DNA of 35,540 nt from an uncultured Collinsella sp. (GTDB lineage Bacteria; Actinomycetota; Coriobacteriia; Coriobacteriales; Coriobacteriaceae), in the NCBI GenBank assembly GCA_902478365.1, contig CABSKX010000021.1, positions 1-35,540 on the forward strand, written 5' to 3'. The notes under the pieces were generated by a model. The model did no database searches. It was not told the DNA's origin and saw only the letters and a list, made by a program, of their open reading frames with translations. Within the stretch, counting starts at the first letter, position 1; each line of letters begins with the position of its first letter. The translations under genes and the position numbers were made by a program. Shown here one piece after another: positions 7,199 through 15,686 of this stretch.

Positions 7199-8968
7199 CT
7201 ACAACTGCTCGTACGCCCTCTTCACCAGCTCGCCCATGAGACGCCTGCGCCTGCCGAGGAACTCCTCGTAATCGAGGTCCTCGAACCCTATGGGCAAGGC
7301 ATGCTCCTCGCAGTTGCGGCGGTACTCGTCCTCCCCCAGCGAGTCGCGGTACTTCCTGACGTACTCGCTCGGGGCGTCGTCCGAGATGTAGATGTTGTTC
7401 TGGTAGTCCACGAGGGTGAAGTTGCCCCTGTTGCTACGCTGCGAGAGGTAGCCCCTGGACTTCAGGTAGTTGTCCGGGAACAGGTGGTGCTTGTCCAGCG
7501 CCTTCTTCGAGCCCGACGAGCCCATGAGCAGGAGCTGGGACAGCGGGGCCGTGCTGAACAGTGCCTTGGTACCGAGCACGACCTGAGCCGCGACGAAGCC
7601 CCACCAGGTCGGACCCGTCGCCTCGTTTGCATCGAGGGAGCTGGGCAGCGAAATGGAGAAATAATCGTCCGTCATGATGGCGGCAAGCCTACGGTCGAAG
7701 TACGCCTGGAACTCGTCGGCAGTATCAAGGCACGAGACTTCGTTAAGCTGCTGCTCGAACTCGGATTCGAAGGATCCCACATAGAGCCCCGTTATGGCTG
7801 CGGCGAAATACCAACGCCGTACGAGCCCGCGCACAGCCAGTGGCTCCATGTCGAACTCATAGCGCCCGATAAGGTAGAACGCATAACAGAACATGAGCGC
7901 GTTGCCCGACCCCACCTGGTCGGAGCAGACGTAGCCCGCCTCCGCCAGCGTGTTGATGAAGGCATGCCAGTTGTTCAAGTCAAGCACGAGATCGAGGGCG
8001 CGACCGAACGTGGCAAAGTTCTCGGCTCGCGTCTCGGGCGTCGTTTCCTTTGTCTTGAGATCTCGCCCACGAAGAATCTGGTAGGCATAACGTAGGCGAC
8101 CCCTCTTGAACCCCACGCCCACCGTGGCGCGAATGATATGCGTCGGCGAGACGGTCATGAGCGGGTTGTACGAGGTGCCCTTTGCGGGCGCATGGTTCAT
8201 GGCGCAGAACTCCTCTATACGCTCCCTCATGGCAGGTTCGTAGACCGAAAGCAGGGTCATGATGAAGTCATCCTGCTTAAGCGCCTGCCCTTGCGAGTTC
8301 ACACGCACAAAGATGTCCGATACGGTCTCCTCGTCAGCCGATTCGGAAATCTCCAGCGTCGGCAGAAGATAACGCTCAAGCCCGAGTAATGCGTTGAGCC
8401 CGCTCTCGACGGCATCCTCGCCGTCATCGTCGAGTTCTGGTTCTCCCTTTTTGGCATTCGCCTCGTTAAGGCGCTTGATGAACGCCCTGCGATAGGCGCT
8501 CATCTTGTTATCGTGGTTCGCCGCGAAGGCCTCGGATACGTCCGGCACATAGCGCGAATCCTTCTCGGTCGAGGCGTCGGCATTCTTGAATGAGCGTGCG
8601 ATGGGGTCGTAGGCGACCTTCACCGTTCGCTCCCTGAAGTTCTTGTCTCGCACGGACACGCCGTACAGGGAGCTCAGAAGGGCAGTGAGTCTCTGCTGTC
8701 CGTCGATGACAAGGGACTTGGGGACGGTATACACCTTTTGGTTCGAGCCTATGGCAGTCTTCTTGCCCGCGTTGTCGCTCGGAGAGTCCCACAGCATCAC
8801 ATAGCCAATAGGGTATCCGCGGAGCATGGAATCAAGCAGGTCGCGGACCTTTTCGTTGCCCCACACGAAGGGTCGTTGCAGGTCGGGCAGACCGATCTTG
8901 CCCGTCTGAACGTCCTTCAGGATGTTACCAACCTCCAGCGATATGGGGTTATAGATGGAGTTTTGCAC
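7199..8968 (-). CDS. DUF262-DUF1524 protein (GmrSD/SspE/BrxU-like defence nuclease)
   Basis: The 589-aa protein has the DUF262 (ParB/sulfiredoxin-like) N-terminal domain, with LPDLQRPFVW (27-36) and the nucleotide-binding motif DGQQR (89-93, VIDGQQRLTALLSSLYG). Its C-terminal DUF1524-type His-Me/HNH nuclease segment has DKHHLFPDNYLKSRG (His494, His495) and NRGNFTLVDYQNN. In GmrSD, SspE and BrxU this architecture couples NTP hydrolysis to cleavage of modified or phage DNA. Translation starts at GTG 8968, sharing one base with the TAG stop of the methyltransferase gene (TAGTG), so expression is coupled and the two products probably work together. It is cargo of the mobile element. The target specificity cannot be read from the sequence. 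Confidence 0.88.
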   Translation of the reverse strand: MQNSIYNPISLEVGNILKDVQTGKIGLPDLQRPFVWGNEKVRDLLDSMLRGYPIGYVMLWDSPSDNAGKKTAIGSNQKVYTVPKSLVIDGQQRLTALLSSLYGVSVRDKNFRERTVKVAYDPIARSFKNADASTEKDSRYVPDVSEAFAANHDNKMSAYRRAFIKRLNEANAKKGEPELDDDGEDAVESGLNALLGLERYLLPTLEISESADEETVSDIFVRVNSQGQALKQDDFIMTLLSVYEPAMRERIEEFCAMNHAPAKGTSYNPLMTVSPTHIIRATVGVGFKRGRLRYAYQILRGRDLKTKETTPETRAENFATFGRALDLVLDLNNWHAFINTLAEAGYVCSDQVGSGNALMFCYAFYLIGRYEFDMEPLAVRGLVRRWYFAAAITGLYVGSFESEFEQQLNEVSCLDTADEFQAYFDRRLAAIMTDDYFSISLPSSLDANEATGPTWWGFVAAQVVLGTKALFSTAPLSQLLLMGSSGSKKALDKHHLFPDNYLKSRGYLSQRSNRGNFTLVDYQNNIYISDDAPSEYVRKYRDSLGEDEYRRNCEEHALPIGFEDLDYEEFLGRRRRLMGELVKRAYEQL

Positions 8969-11796
8969 TATAGTTCACCGACCTTCTTGGCGTACAGGTT
9001 GAAGAGATGGGCGACTATCTTCTCCTCATCCCCACCGAAGTCGACGCCATAGGCGGCTTCGACGGCGGCGTCGAGCGCCTTGTGCGCTGCCATCAGCTCG
9101 GGGAAGAACGTCTCGTTCTTGGGATCGTACATGTCCGCGAGCGTCGCACCTTCTTGGGCATCCCGAGCGTCGAGCACGGCTTGGGCGCAGCGTTCAACCT
9201 CGTTCCTTTGCTCTTCACTGGGCTCGGGCCAGACGAAGTTGTTGTAGACGATTCCGCCGGAATAGCGGTAATCGGATTTGAGCCGCCCCGCGACCGTGCG
9301 CATCCATGCGTTGTGGAGCTGTGACTGAAGGACGCCAAAGTGATAAAGCGTCGCATTGGGTATTAGAAACACCAAGTCACTGCACAACGTCTCAGACCCG
9401 ACAAACCCCATAGGTATATACCTTCTACGCTCTGACGAGACTTTGGGGACAATGATGGCAGTCGAATTAGGAATGATTTCGGTACCGAAATGGTTTGGCC
9501 TCTCGGCTGCTTTCAAGGTCTGCTTCCTCGAGCTACTCAGGCGATAGTTTCTAACGTTCTCGATTCTCTCCCTACAACAAGGAAGGCCCTTGAGATCGGC
9601 CCACGAAGCCTCCCCCAACCACAGGCACCATCTCTCAATACCCCGTATGAACTCCTGCGATCCAAGCCATTTATGAAAGTACTTCTCAGCCGCGGGCTCT
9701 TTCGAAAGGAACGCCGCCTTCTCCTCCGTTGTGAACAGATAGTTGCCGCCATCAATCGGTTGAGAGCCGATACCGATAGCGGGCACGTCCGACAAAGGCT
9801 TGCTTCTGTTCCAGATGAAAGCGTCGGGCGCGTTCTTCAGATAGGCGTTGAGCCGAGGAACGGCAATCCGGTCTTCGTCAGAATCGGGCGTCGCATGATA
9901 GAAGAGCGTCTTGTTCCCCGTTTCGCGGGAGAACCCGACGATGACGCAGAACACGTGTGCCTTGTCCGCCGCCTCGTTGTCCCAGCGGAAGGTGTTGTGT
10001 GCGAAATCGATATGGATGCCCATGTCATGCAGGGGTTTCCAGAGGTTGGCGACCTGCTCGCCCTGACATATCGAGTTGGTAGAGACCAGGGCGCAGCGCG
10101 TGCGCTTTCCCTGCGTGAACCTCGCGGCCTTCATGTACCAGGCCCCGCAGTAGTCGATGTTGCCTGCGTTCTTCGCTCCATCGAAGACCTCAAGGAGCTC
10201 TGCCTTCTGCTCCTTGGATTGGTTGCGAGCACCCAGGAACGGCGGGTTGCCCACAAGATAAGTAAGGTCATCGGGGAACACCTCGGACCAATCGGTCTTG
10301 AGGGCGTTGCCCTCATGGAGGTTGCTGAGGCTCCTGAGCGGCAGGAAGTCGAAGTCATAACCGACGTATATCTCCTGCGTCTTTCGGAGCATCTGCTCCT
10401 CGGTGATCCAAAGGGCGGTCTTTGCGACCGAGACGGCGAAGTCGTTAATCTCGATGCCGTACAGTTGATCGAGAGAAACGCGGACGGGGCTATCCTGCGC
10501 AATGACGAGGGACGTCTGCCCCGCGTTGCCGGTCTCCTCGCTGAGCTCGTCCTCGATGATTCGGTTCTCGATGGTGCGCAGCTGCCGGTACGCCTCGGTA
10601 AGGAAGTTGCCCGAGCCGCATGCCGGGTCGCCGATGGTGATGGAGGCCACCTTGTCGTGCAGCCTCGCCAGGGCCTGCTTGCGCTTGGCAGCCGTCCTCT
10701 CGCCCTCGGCCTCGTGCAGCTCATCCCACAGCTCGTCGAGGAAGAGCGGCCTGAGGCAGCGCTCGATATTCTCGACGCTCGTGTAGTGCATGCCCCCGGC
10801 ATGGCGCGTCTCGGGGTTCAGCGTGCCCTCGAACACGCCGCCGAAGATGACGCCCGAGATCTCGCGCCAGTCGAAGTCCTGGGACGCGTCGGTGATGGCT
10901 TCGAGGATCTCCGGGGTCATCTGCGGGACGATGATGGAGGAGTCGGCGAACAGACCGCCGTTCACGTAGGGGAAGGCCGCGAGGTCCTCGTCCATGTACT
11001 CGTCCCGCTTGTCCAGGGGCGTGTCGATCGCCTCGAACAGGTCCACCAGCTTGCGGCGGAGCTTGGCAGGGTCACCCTCGCAGTACCTACCGAACGCCTG
11101 GTGCGATTGCAGGAGGTCGGCGTCCTCGGCGTAGAGCAGAAAAATGATTCGGGTGATGAGCACGTTGAGGGAGCGCTGCTCCTCCTGCGCGCGCTCGTCC
11201 TTCTCCTCGATGTGGTGGTACTGCTTGGCGAGGGCATCGTAGAGCCTAGAGACGTAGGCCCCGGCCTCGATGGAGAGCTGCTGCTCCTTGTGCAGGCGGC
11301 TCGTCTCGTTGGAGGTCAGGAAGGACAGAAGATACAGACTGTCCGGGAGCTCTTCGAGGGAGAACTCCTGCACGGTGTCCTCGGGTCTCTCGTTGTCGAG
11401 GTCGTAGAGACGGAAGGTCCCGAAGTTGCACGTCATCACCCAGCGGGGGCGCTCAGAGTACGGCAGGTGCCGCGCGTACCACATGGCCTGCTGAAGCGGC
11501 GTCTCCATGCCGCCGTTCCTGGGTTCGGGCTTGTCGAGGTCGATGCCCCACGACTTCTGCTCGCAGAGGAAGTTGTGGTCGGAGACGAACACGTCGATGC
11601 GACGGCCTCTCACCTTCCGCTCGAAGTCAACGAAGCTGTCTATGGTGTTGGACGGGATGCCCAGGACGTTGATGAGCAGGTCGACCCAGAACTTCTGCGT
11701 ATCCTGCTGCTCGTTGTTGGAGCCTGCGGGGATGGCGCCGAGGCGCTTCTTCCACCGTTTGACGAACTCCTTTGCCTCTTTCTTGCTGGCAGGCAT
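8968..11796 (-). CDS. DNA methyltransferase-nuclease, YeeA/MmeI-like type IIG class
   Basis: The 942-aa protein combines a putative N-terminal PD-(D/E)XK nuclease (Asp68, Glu79, Lys81 in RRIDVFVSDHNFLCEQK) with an N6-adenine methyltransferase: SAM-binding DPACGSGNF (about residue 390), LYGIEINDFAVSVAKTALW, and catalytic NPPF (about 515, YLVGNPPFLGA). The C-terminal third (about 690-900) fits a target-recognition domain. This is the layout of MmeI/YeeA-type single-chain restriction-modification enzymes and is related to BREX PglX. The ATG at 11796 has an AGGAGGT box five bases upstream. The downstream DUF262 gene is coupled by TAGTG. The enzyme could be a complete R-M enzyme or the modification half of a two-gene system; the intact DxExK residues favour nuclease activity. 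Confidence 0.85.
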   Translation of the reverse strand: MPASKKEAKEFVKRWKKRLGAIPAGSNNEQQDTQKFWVDLLINVLGIPSNTIDSFVDFERKVRGRRIDVFVSDHNFLCEQKSWGIDLDKPEPRNGGMETPLQQAMWYARHLPYSERPRWVMTCNFGTFRLYDLDNERPEDTVQEFSLEELPDSLYLLSFLTSNETSRLHKEQQLSIEAGAYVSRLYDALAKQYHHIEEKDERAQEEQRSLNVLITRIIFLLYAEDADLLQSHQAFGRYCEGDPAKLRRKLVDLFEAIDTPLDKRDEYMDEDLAAFPYVNGGLFADSSIIVPQMTPEILEAITDASQDFDWREISGVIFGGVFEGTLNPETRHAGGMHYTSVENIERCLRPLFLDELWDELHEAEGERTAAKRKQALARLHDKVASITIGDPACGSGNFLTEAYRQLRTIENRIIEDELSEETGNAGQTSLVIAQDSPVRVSLDQLYGIEINDFAVSVAKTALWITEEQMLRKTQEIYVGYDFDFLPLRSLSNLHEGNALKTDWSEVFPDDLTYLVGNPPFLGARNQSKEQKAELLEVFDGAKNAGNIDYCGAWYMKAARFTQGKRTRCALVSTNSICQGEQVANLWKPLHDMGIHIDFAHNTFRWDNEAADKAHVFCVIVGFSRETGNKTLFYHATPDSDEDRIAVPRLNAYLKNAPDAFIWNRSKPLSDVPAIGIGSQPIDGGNYLFTTEEKAAFLSKEPAAEKYFHKWLGSQEFIRGIERWCLWLGEASWADLKGLPCCRERIENVRNYRLSSSRKQTLKAAERPNHFGTEIIPNSTAIIVPKVSSERRRYIPMGFVGSETLCSDLVFLIPNATLYHFGVLQSQLHNAWMRTVAGRLKSDYRYSGGIVYNNFVWPEPSEEQRNEVERCAQAVLDARDAQEGATLADMYDPKNETFFPELMAAHKALDAAVEAAYGVDFGGDEEKIVAHLFNLYAKKVGEL

Positions 11797-12191
11797 ACCG
11801 GACCTCCTGCGTCGTTGTCACTTTCGGACAATTTTAAGGGGTAAAAGCCCTCTTCCAAGCGGAAGGGCGAGTTTTCAACGGTCCACGGTGTCGCAGGGTC
11901 CCAGGCGAAACCCGAAGACGCCGGGGGCTGTTGGAAACTCGCCCATCTCACAGCAACGTCACCCTAGGTTTTCAACGCTTTCCATGGCCGAAGGGCTTCT
12001 TATAAGCCCGTAGGCTGTGGGAAGGGTTGGAAACCGGATATTTGGGTGAAATATCGGAGTGAAATATGTAGGCGAGCTGTTTTCATCATAGAACTTTCTT
12101 TCACCCCTTTTTCACCCCTCTATCGTCTATTTAGCCCTATCTATACAGAAGCAGGTCAGACGATTTATACCGTCTGACCTGTAATTTCTTC
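11797..12191. other. Gene-less element end with ordered short repeats
   Basis: This stretch between the methyltransferase start and the tRNA holds no credible gene. The 9-mer GTTTYCAAC occurs four times in alternating orientation: 11871-11879 (+), 11930-11938 (-), 11968-11976 (+), 12026-12034 (-). The first two lie in a 14-base inverted repeat (11866-11879/11930-11943). GTGAAATAT occurs at 12046-12054 and 12059-12067, and TTTCACCCCT at 12099-12108 and 12110-12119. This density near the tRNA suggests recombinase and accessory-factor binding sites of the element end. The promoter of the methyltransferase operon must also lie here. Confidence 0.6.
12152..12181. terminator. 11-bp perfect dyad just past the tRNA 3' end
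   Basis: CAGGTCAGACG (12152-12162) and CGTCTGACCTG (12171-12181) are perfectly complementary around an 8-base AT-rich loop. It starts 10 bases after the tRNA CCA end, so it is either the tRNA terminator (there is no strong T run) or a recombination-site dyad at the end of the integrated element. Confidence 0.5.
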
Positions 12192-12267
12192 TGGTGCCCC
12201 CGGTGCGATTCGAACGCACGACACCCGCTTTAGGAGAGCGGTGCTCTATCCCCTGAGCTACGGAGGC
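12192..12267 (-). tRNA. tRNA-Arg (anticodon CCT)
   Basis: Read on the minus strand, the 7-bp acceptor stem GCCTCCG pairs with CGGGGGC through a T4-G wobble. The anticodon loop CTCCTAA on a CCGCT/AGCGG stem gives anticodon CCT, which reads AGG codons. The T loop is GTTCGAATC-type (TGCGTTCGAATCGCA) and CCA is encoded at 12194-12192. The 3' end faces the integrase-bearing element, so this gene is the likely attachment target, regenerated by the element's copy of its 3' part. Confidence 0.95.
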
Positions 12268-12325
12268 ATGTTGTACTAGTGTAGCAGATTTACTGCATCG
12301 CAATACGTCGTATGACCAGACTTCG

Positions 12326-12394
12326 AAGTTGCGGTGGAATAGTTCCTGCCTAAAGCATCTAAAGCCGCATTTAGGAACTATTCCACCGCAACTT
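12326..12394. repeat. REP-like palindrome, family A (copy 1)
   Basis: Perfect 22-base arms 12326-12347 and 12373-12394, beginning AAGTTGCGGTGGAATAG, are separated by 25 bases. They lie just downstream of the DUF956 gene, where the hairpin could stop transcription. The outer arm matches a second palindrome at 24666-24732 (AGTTGCGGTGAAATAG), which marks a dispersed family. Confidence 0.8.
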
Positions 12395-12402
12395 ATGAGG
12401 AG

Positions 12403-12801
12403 CTAGTTGCCTTTGTGGAAGAGGCTTTTGATGACGGAGGGGATGCTCTTGGCGCCCTTGGCCGTCACATCGATAAAGTCGGGCGAACGCACGAGCTTAT
12501 CCTCGTCGACGTACTTACGAACCGCACGAAGCGTCTCTTTGTCGTCGCGCGTCGAAAACGTAAAGTGGCCGCTATCCTTGGTGAAGATGGCAAAACGCGT
12601 AATCTTCTTGGTGCCGCGCAAAACCTCGGCGGCAATATAGTCGACCTCGTCCCACGGGATTTGAATATAATCCTCGGGATTGCGCTCGTTATAGTACTCA
12701 AACGCCTTATTGCCCACCATTACGTTACCGTGACTGGTAAGCCCCATCAGGCAGGTTGCCGGCGTTGCCAGATCGACCGTGCTGTTCTGAGATTGCGCCA
12801 T
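12403..12801 (-). CDS. manO: DUF956 family protein (ManO-like, mannose PTS associated)
   Basis: The 132-aa protein matches the DUF956 family, small proteins encoded at the end of mannose-class PTS operons. Recognisable parts are the N-terminal ATCLMGLTSHGNVMVGNKAFEYYN, the central IQIPWDEVDYIAAEV and FAIFTKDSGHFTFSTRD, and the C-terminal SLFHKGN. The biochemical function of the family is not settled; ManO has been reported as a regulator in streptococci. I chose the ATG at 12801 because GGAGG and GCGAGG boxes precede it; an in-frame start 13 codons upstream lacks such a site. It lies 121 bases after the IID stop, behind a terminator, so it may be made by read-through or from its own promoter. 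Confidence 0.85.
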   Translation of the reverse strand: MAQSQNSTVDLATPATCLMGLTSHGNVMVGNKAFEYYNERNPEDYIQIPWDEVDYIAAEVLRGTKKITRFAIFTKDSGHFTFSTRDDKETLRAVRKYVDEDKLVRSPDFIDVTAKGAKSIPSVIKSLFHKGN

Positions 12802-12820
12802 ACGCGCCTCGCCCTCCAAT

Positions 12821-12866
12821 AAAAAACAATCGGACCGCATCCAGTGTACCCACCGGGTGCGGTCCG
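12821..12866 (-). terminator. Intrinsic terminator between PTS IID and DUF956
   Basis: On the minus strand the stem CGGACCGCACCC (12866-12855) pairs with GGATGCGGTCCG (12842-12831), with one G-T pair. A TTTTTT run follows after four bases. It ends the PTS transcript just before the DUF956 start, overlapping its leader. Confidence 0.8.
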
Positions 12867-12922
12867 TTTCAATGGCTCAAAAGCCCTTGCCTAGCAACTC
12901 TCGGTCTTAAGCCGAAGCGTGC

Positions 12923-13843
12923 TTACATGAAGCCGCAGACGCGACCGATGATGCCGACGGCGAAGAGAGCCAGGATGATGACGATCGGGCTGACCTTCTT
13001 CTTGAGGAGCTTGCAGACCAGCAGGGTCAGGCACACAGCGGCAAGGCCGGGGATGAGCTGATCGAGGTTAGCCTGAAGCGTGGTGACCTTAACCTGATCA
13101 AGGGCGGTAGCACCGATGGAGTTGTACATCGTCAGCGCTTCCTTGACGCCCTCGGAGCCGGAGGGCAGGCTAGCCCAGTCGATAAAAGCGCCAGCAGACT
13201 GCGTGACCTTGGAGACGACCGGGGTGAAGGAGATGGACACCCAGCGCTCGACCAGGGCGCCGATGATGAACATACCCAGGATGGAAGCACCCTCGGTAAC
13301 CTTGCCCATCAGACCGCCGGAGAGGTCCTTGGCGATGGAGGAGCCGACCTTGTAGCCAAACTCCTGCGTGTACCACAGGAAGGCGTAACGGATGATGTTC
13401 CACGCGAAGAAGAACAGCAGCGGACCGGCGATGCTGCCGGACAGGGCCATGGAAGCGCCCAGAGCGCCCAGAATCGGGCGAAGGGTGAACCAGAAGGCGG
13501 GGTCGCCGACGCCGGCGAGCGGGCCCATCATACCGACCTTGACGCCCTGGATGGCGACGTCGTCGATCGGAGCACCGTTGGCGCGCTCCTCCTCGAGGGC
13601 GAGGGTAACGCCAATGACGGGGGCGGAAACATAGGGGTGGGTGTTATAGAACTCCAGGTGGCGCTTAAGAGCGGCAATCTGGTCATCCTTGCTGGTGTAG
13701 AGCTTCTTGATCGCAGGGATCATTGCGAAGCACCAGCCGCCGTTTTGCATACGCTCGTAGTTCCACGAGCCCTGAAGGAACTGATGACGGAAGCAAACCT
13801 TCTTGCGGTCAGCCTTGGTGAGCTGAATCTTGTTCTCTGCCAT
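12923..13843 (-). CDS. manZ: PTS mannose/fructose/sorbose family IID component
   Basis: The 306-aa integral-membrane subunit of a mannose-class permease works with IIC to move the sugar while IIAB phosphorylates it. The conserved N-terminal cytoplasmic part is visible (QFLQGSWNYERMQNGGWCFAMIPAIKKLY, then HLEFYNTHPYVSAPVIGVTLALEE), as is VGMMGPLAGVGDPAFWFTLRPILGALGASMAL, typical of IID. The C-terminus ends in a hydrophobic helix. The ATG at 13843 is preferred over the upstream in-frame GTG because GGAGGGG lies 10 bases before it but only one base before the GTG. It follows IIC after 16 bases and ends at a terminator. Confidence 0.94.
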   Translation of the reverse strand: MAENKIQLTKADRKKVCFRHQFLQGSWNYERMQNGGWCFAMIPAIKKLYTSKDDQIAALKRHLEFYNTHPYVSAPVIGVTLALEEERANGAPIDDVAIQGVKVGMMGPLAGVGDPAFWFTLRPILGALGASMALSGSIAGPLLFFFAWNIIRYAFLWYTQEFGYKVGSSIAKDLSGGLMGKVTEGASILGMFIIGALVERWVSISFTPVVSKVTQSAGAFIDWASLPSGSEGVKEALTMYNSIGATALDQVKVTTLQANLDQLIPGLAAVCLTLLVCKLLKKKVSPIVIILALFAVGIIGRVCGFM

Positions 13844-13859
13844 ATGTATCACTCCCCTC

Positions 13860-14678
13860 CTACTCGTAATCGTTCAGAATATCGCCGAGCGGGTCGCCGG
13901 AGCCACCGCCCATGCCGCCACCCTGCTTGGCCAGATCCTTAAGGCCAAGGTAGATGAGGGCAAGGGAGATGCCGATGAGGCCAAGGGCGATCAGCGTGAG
14001 CTGAGGGATGGCAGCAAGGACAAAGCCGAGGATGAAGAACGGCCAGGTCTCCTTGGTGGCCATCATGTTGATGACCATGGCGTAACCGACGGAAGCGACC
14101 ATGCCGCCGCCGACAGCCATGCCGCCGGACAGCCAGTCGGGCATAGCGTTAAGCGCGTTGGTAACAGCCTCGGCCGGGATGATGCACAGAAGTACTGCCG
14201 GGATGGCGATACGAAGGCCCTGCATAAGGATGGCAATGTACTGCCAACGCTCGATGCCGGCGAAGTCGCCCTTCTCGGCGCAACCGTCCATGGCGTGAGC
14301 GATAGCGGTAGCCAGGGTACGGCAGATCATGGTCAGGAACAGACCAGCGACCGACAGCGGGACAGCGACGGCGATAGCGGCGGTAACGGCCTTCGACGGA
14401 TCGGTAGCGCCGCCGTTGAGGGCGAGCACCATGATGATCGAAGAGGCGACCGAGGCCAGAGCGGCGTCAGGCGCGACGGCGGCGCCGACGTTGGCCCAGC
14501 CAAGGGCCATCATCTGGAGCGAACCGCCCAGGAGGATGCCCTCCTGAAGGTGACCGGTTACGAGACCGATAAGCGTGCATGCCACGAGCGGCTGATGGAA
14601 CTGGAACTCATCCAGAATGCCTTCCATACCGGCAAGCAACGCGACAATCGCAACAAGCAGAATAGTGATTGCAGACAT
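13860..14678 (-). CDS. manY: PTS mannose/fructose/sorbose family IIC component
   Basis: The 272-aa multi-spanning membrane protein forms the translocation channel with IID. The family sequence is clear: GMEGILDEFQFHQPLVACTLIGLVTGHLQEGILLGGSLQMMALGWANVGAAVAPDAALASV covers the substrate-binding region, followed by several hydrophobic segments and a short Gly-rich tail (GGGMGGGSGDPLGD). AAGGAGGG lies 9 bases upstream of the ATG. It sits between IIAB (18-base gap) and IID (16-base gap) in one operon. Sugar specificity (mannose, glucose, amino sugars or sorbose) cannot be decided from this sequence. Confidence 0.94.
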   Translation of the reverse strand: MSAITILLVAIVALLAGMEGILDEFQFHQPLVACTLIGLVTGHLQEGILLGGSLQMMALGWANVGAAVAPDAALASVASSIIMVLALNGGATDPSKAVTAAIAVAVPLSVAGLFLTMICRTLATAIAHAMDGCAEKGDFAGIERWQYIAILMQGLRIAIPAVLLCIIPAEAVTNALNAMPDWLSGGMAVGGGMVASVGYAMVINMMATKETWPFFILGFVLAAIPQLTLIALGLIGISLALIYLGLKDLAKQGGGMGGGSGDPLGDILNDYE

Positions 14679-14696
14679 GTATCGGACCCTCCTTTA

Positions 14697-15686
14697 CTAT
14701 GCTTGAGCGGCCAGTTCGGCCTTAGCTTTCTTCAACATGGCGTCGAGATCCTCGGAGGAATCCGAAGGAACCTTGCGGACCTCGAACTTGACGCCCTTGG
14801 CCTTGAGGGCCTCGAGAGTCTTGACATCGTCATCGCCCATAGCGACGGCGTTGGTGACGACGACCTTGCCCTTGGAGTGAGCCATGGAGCCGATGTTGAC
14901 TTCCTTGATGTCGACGCCGGCCTCGATGGCCTTGAGCAGATCCTGCGGGTTCTCAAAGAGCAGCATGGCCTTGGTGTCACCAAAGCGCGTGTCCTTGACG
15001 ACCTCGGCCATCTTCTTGATGGGCACGACGTTGGCATGGACTCCCGGAGGGGCAGCCTGCTCGATCATGGTCTTGCGGAGCTCGTCGTGAGCAACGCCGT
15101 CGGAAACCACAATGATGCGGTTGGGGTTGATCTGCTTGGTCCACGTGGTGGCCACCTGACCATGCAGCAGACGGGTGTCGATACGGACGTGGGCAATCTT
15201 GATGTGCCCGTCGCCGATGACCGTTCCCGGAGGGATGGCGCCTGCAGGAGCAGCAGCGGCCGCAGCCGGCTTCTTCTCCTCGGGCTCCAGAGACTCGGGC
15301 TTGACGCGCACGCCAGCCTTAGCCTCAGTCACGAGATGTTTTGCGATCGCATGTGCAGTGTTCTTTGCGTCAAAGCGCTGCGAATATGCCTCGATGAGCA
15401 TAGGCAGGTTGACACCGGTGACGATAGCCCAGGAATCGTGGCCCTCGATGAGCCCGCTGATCTGGTTGAACGGCGTGCCGCCCCACAGATCAACGAGGAA
15501 GAGCACCTGCTCCTGGTCCTCGAAGGAAGCGATTGCTTCCTCGACCTTGGCACGGAAGTCGTCGGGGCCCATGCTCGGCTCGAGCGAGACCACGGCTACA
15601 GACGGCTGATCGCCAAAGACCATCGAGCCCGTCTGCTTGATTCCAGCAGCCAAGTCCCCGTGGCTAGCAAGAACAATACTTACCAT
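14697..15686 (-). CDS. manX: PTS mannose-family IIAB component
   Basis: The 329-aa cytoplasmic phosphotransfer subunit has IIA and IIB fused. The IIA active-site histidine is His9 (VLASHGDLAAG) and the IIB histidine is His175 (RIDTRLLHGQVATTW). These positions are almost identical to E. coli ManX (His10, His175). An Ala/Pro-rich linker (about 136-153) joins the domains. Phosphate passes from HPr to His9, then His175, then sugar. The ATG at 15686 has GGAGG seven bases upstream; the GTG directly before it is less likely. This is the first gene of the operon, with a 375-base AT-rich leader region upstream. Confidence 0.95.
   Translation of the reverse strand: MVSIVLASHGDLAAGIKQTGSMVFGDQPSVAVVSLEPSMGPDDFRAKVEEAIASFEDQEQVLFLVDLWGGTPFNQISGLIEGHDSWAIVTGVNLPMLIEAYSQRFDAKNTAHAIAKHLVTEAKAGVRVKPESLEPEEKKPAAAAAAPAGAIPPGTVIGDGHIKIAHVRIDTRLLHGQVATTWTKQINPNRIIVVSDGVAHDELRKTMIEQAAPPGVHANVVPIKKMAEVVKDTRFGDTKAMLLFENPQDLLKAIEAGVDIKEVNIGSMAHSKGKVVVTNAVAMGDDDVKTLEALKAKGVKFEVRKVPSDSSEDLDAMLKKAKAELAAQA

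Noticed and set aside
9490..11844. A 784-codon open frame on the plus strand across the methyltransferase gene
   Set aside because: It is antisense to a gene with clear SAM, NPPF and nuclease motifs. Its own translation is low-complexity Leu/Val/Arg/Glu sequence with no known motif.
12326..12394. Terminal inverted repeats of an insertion sequence
   Set aside because: The 22-base arms are only 25 bases apart and enclose no transposase; a REP-like palindrome fits better.
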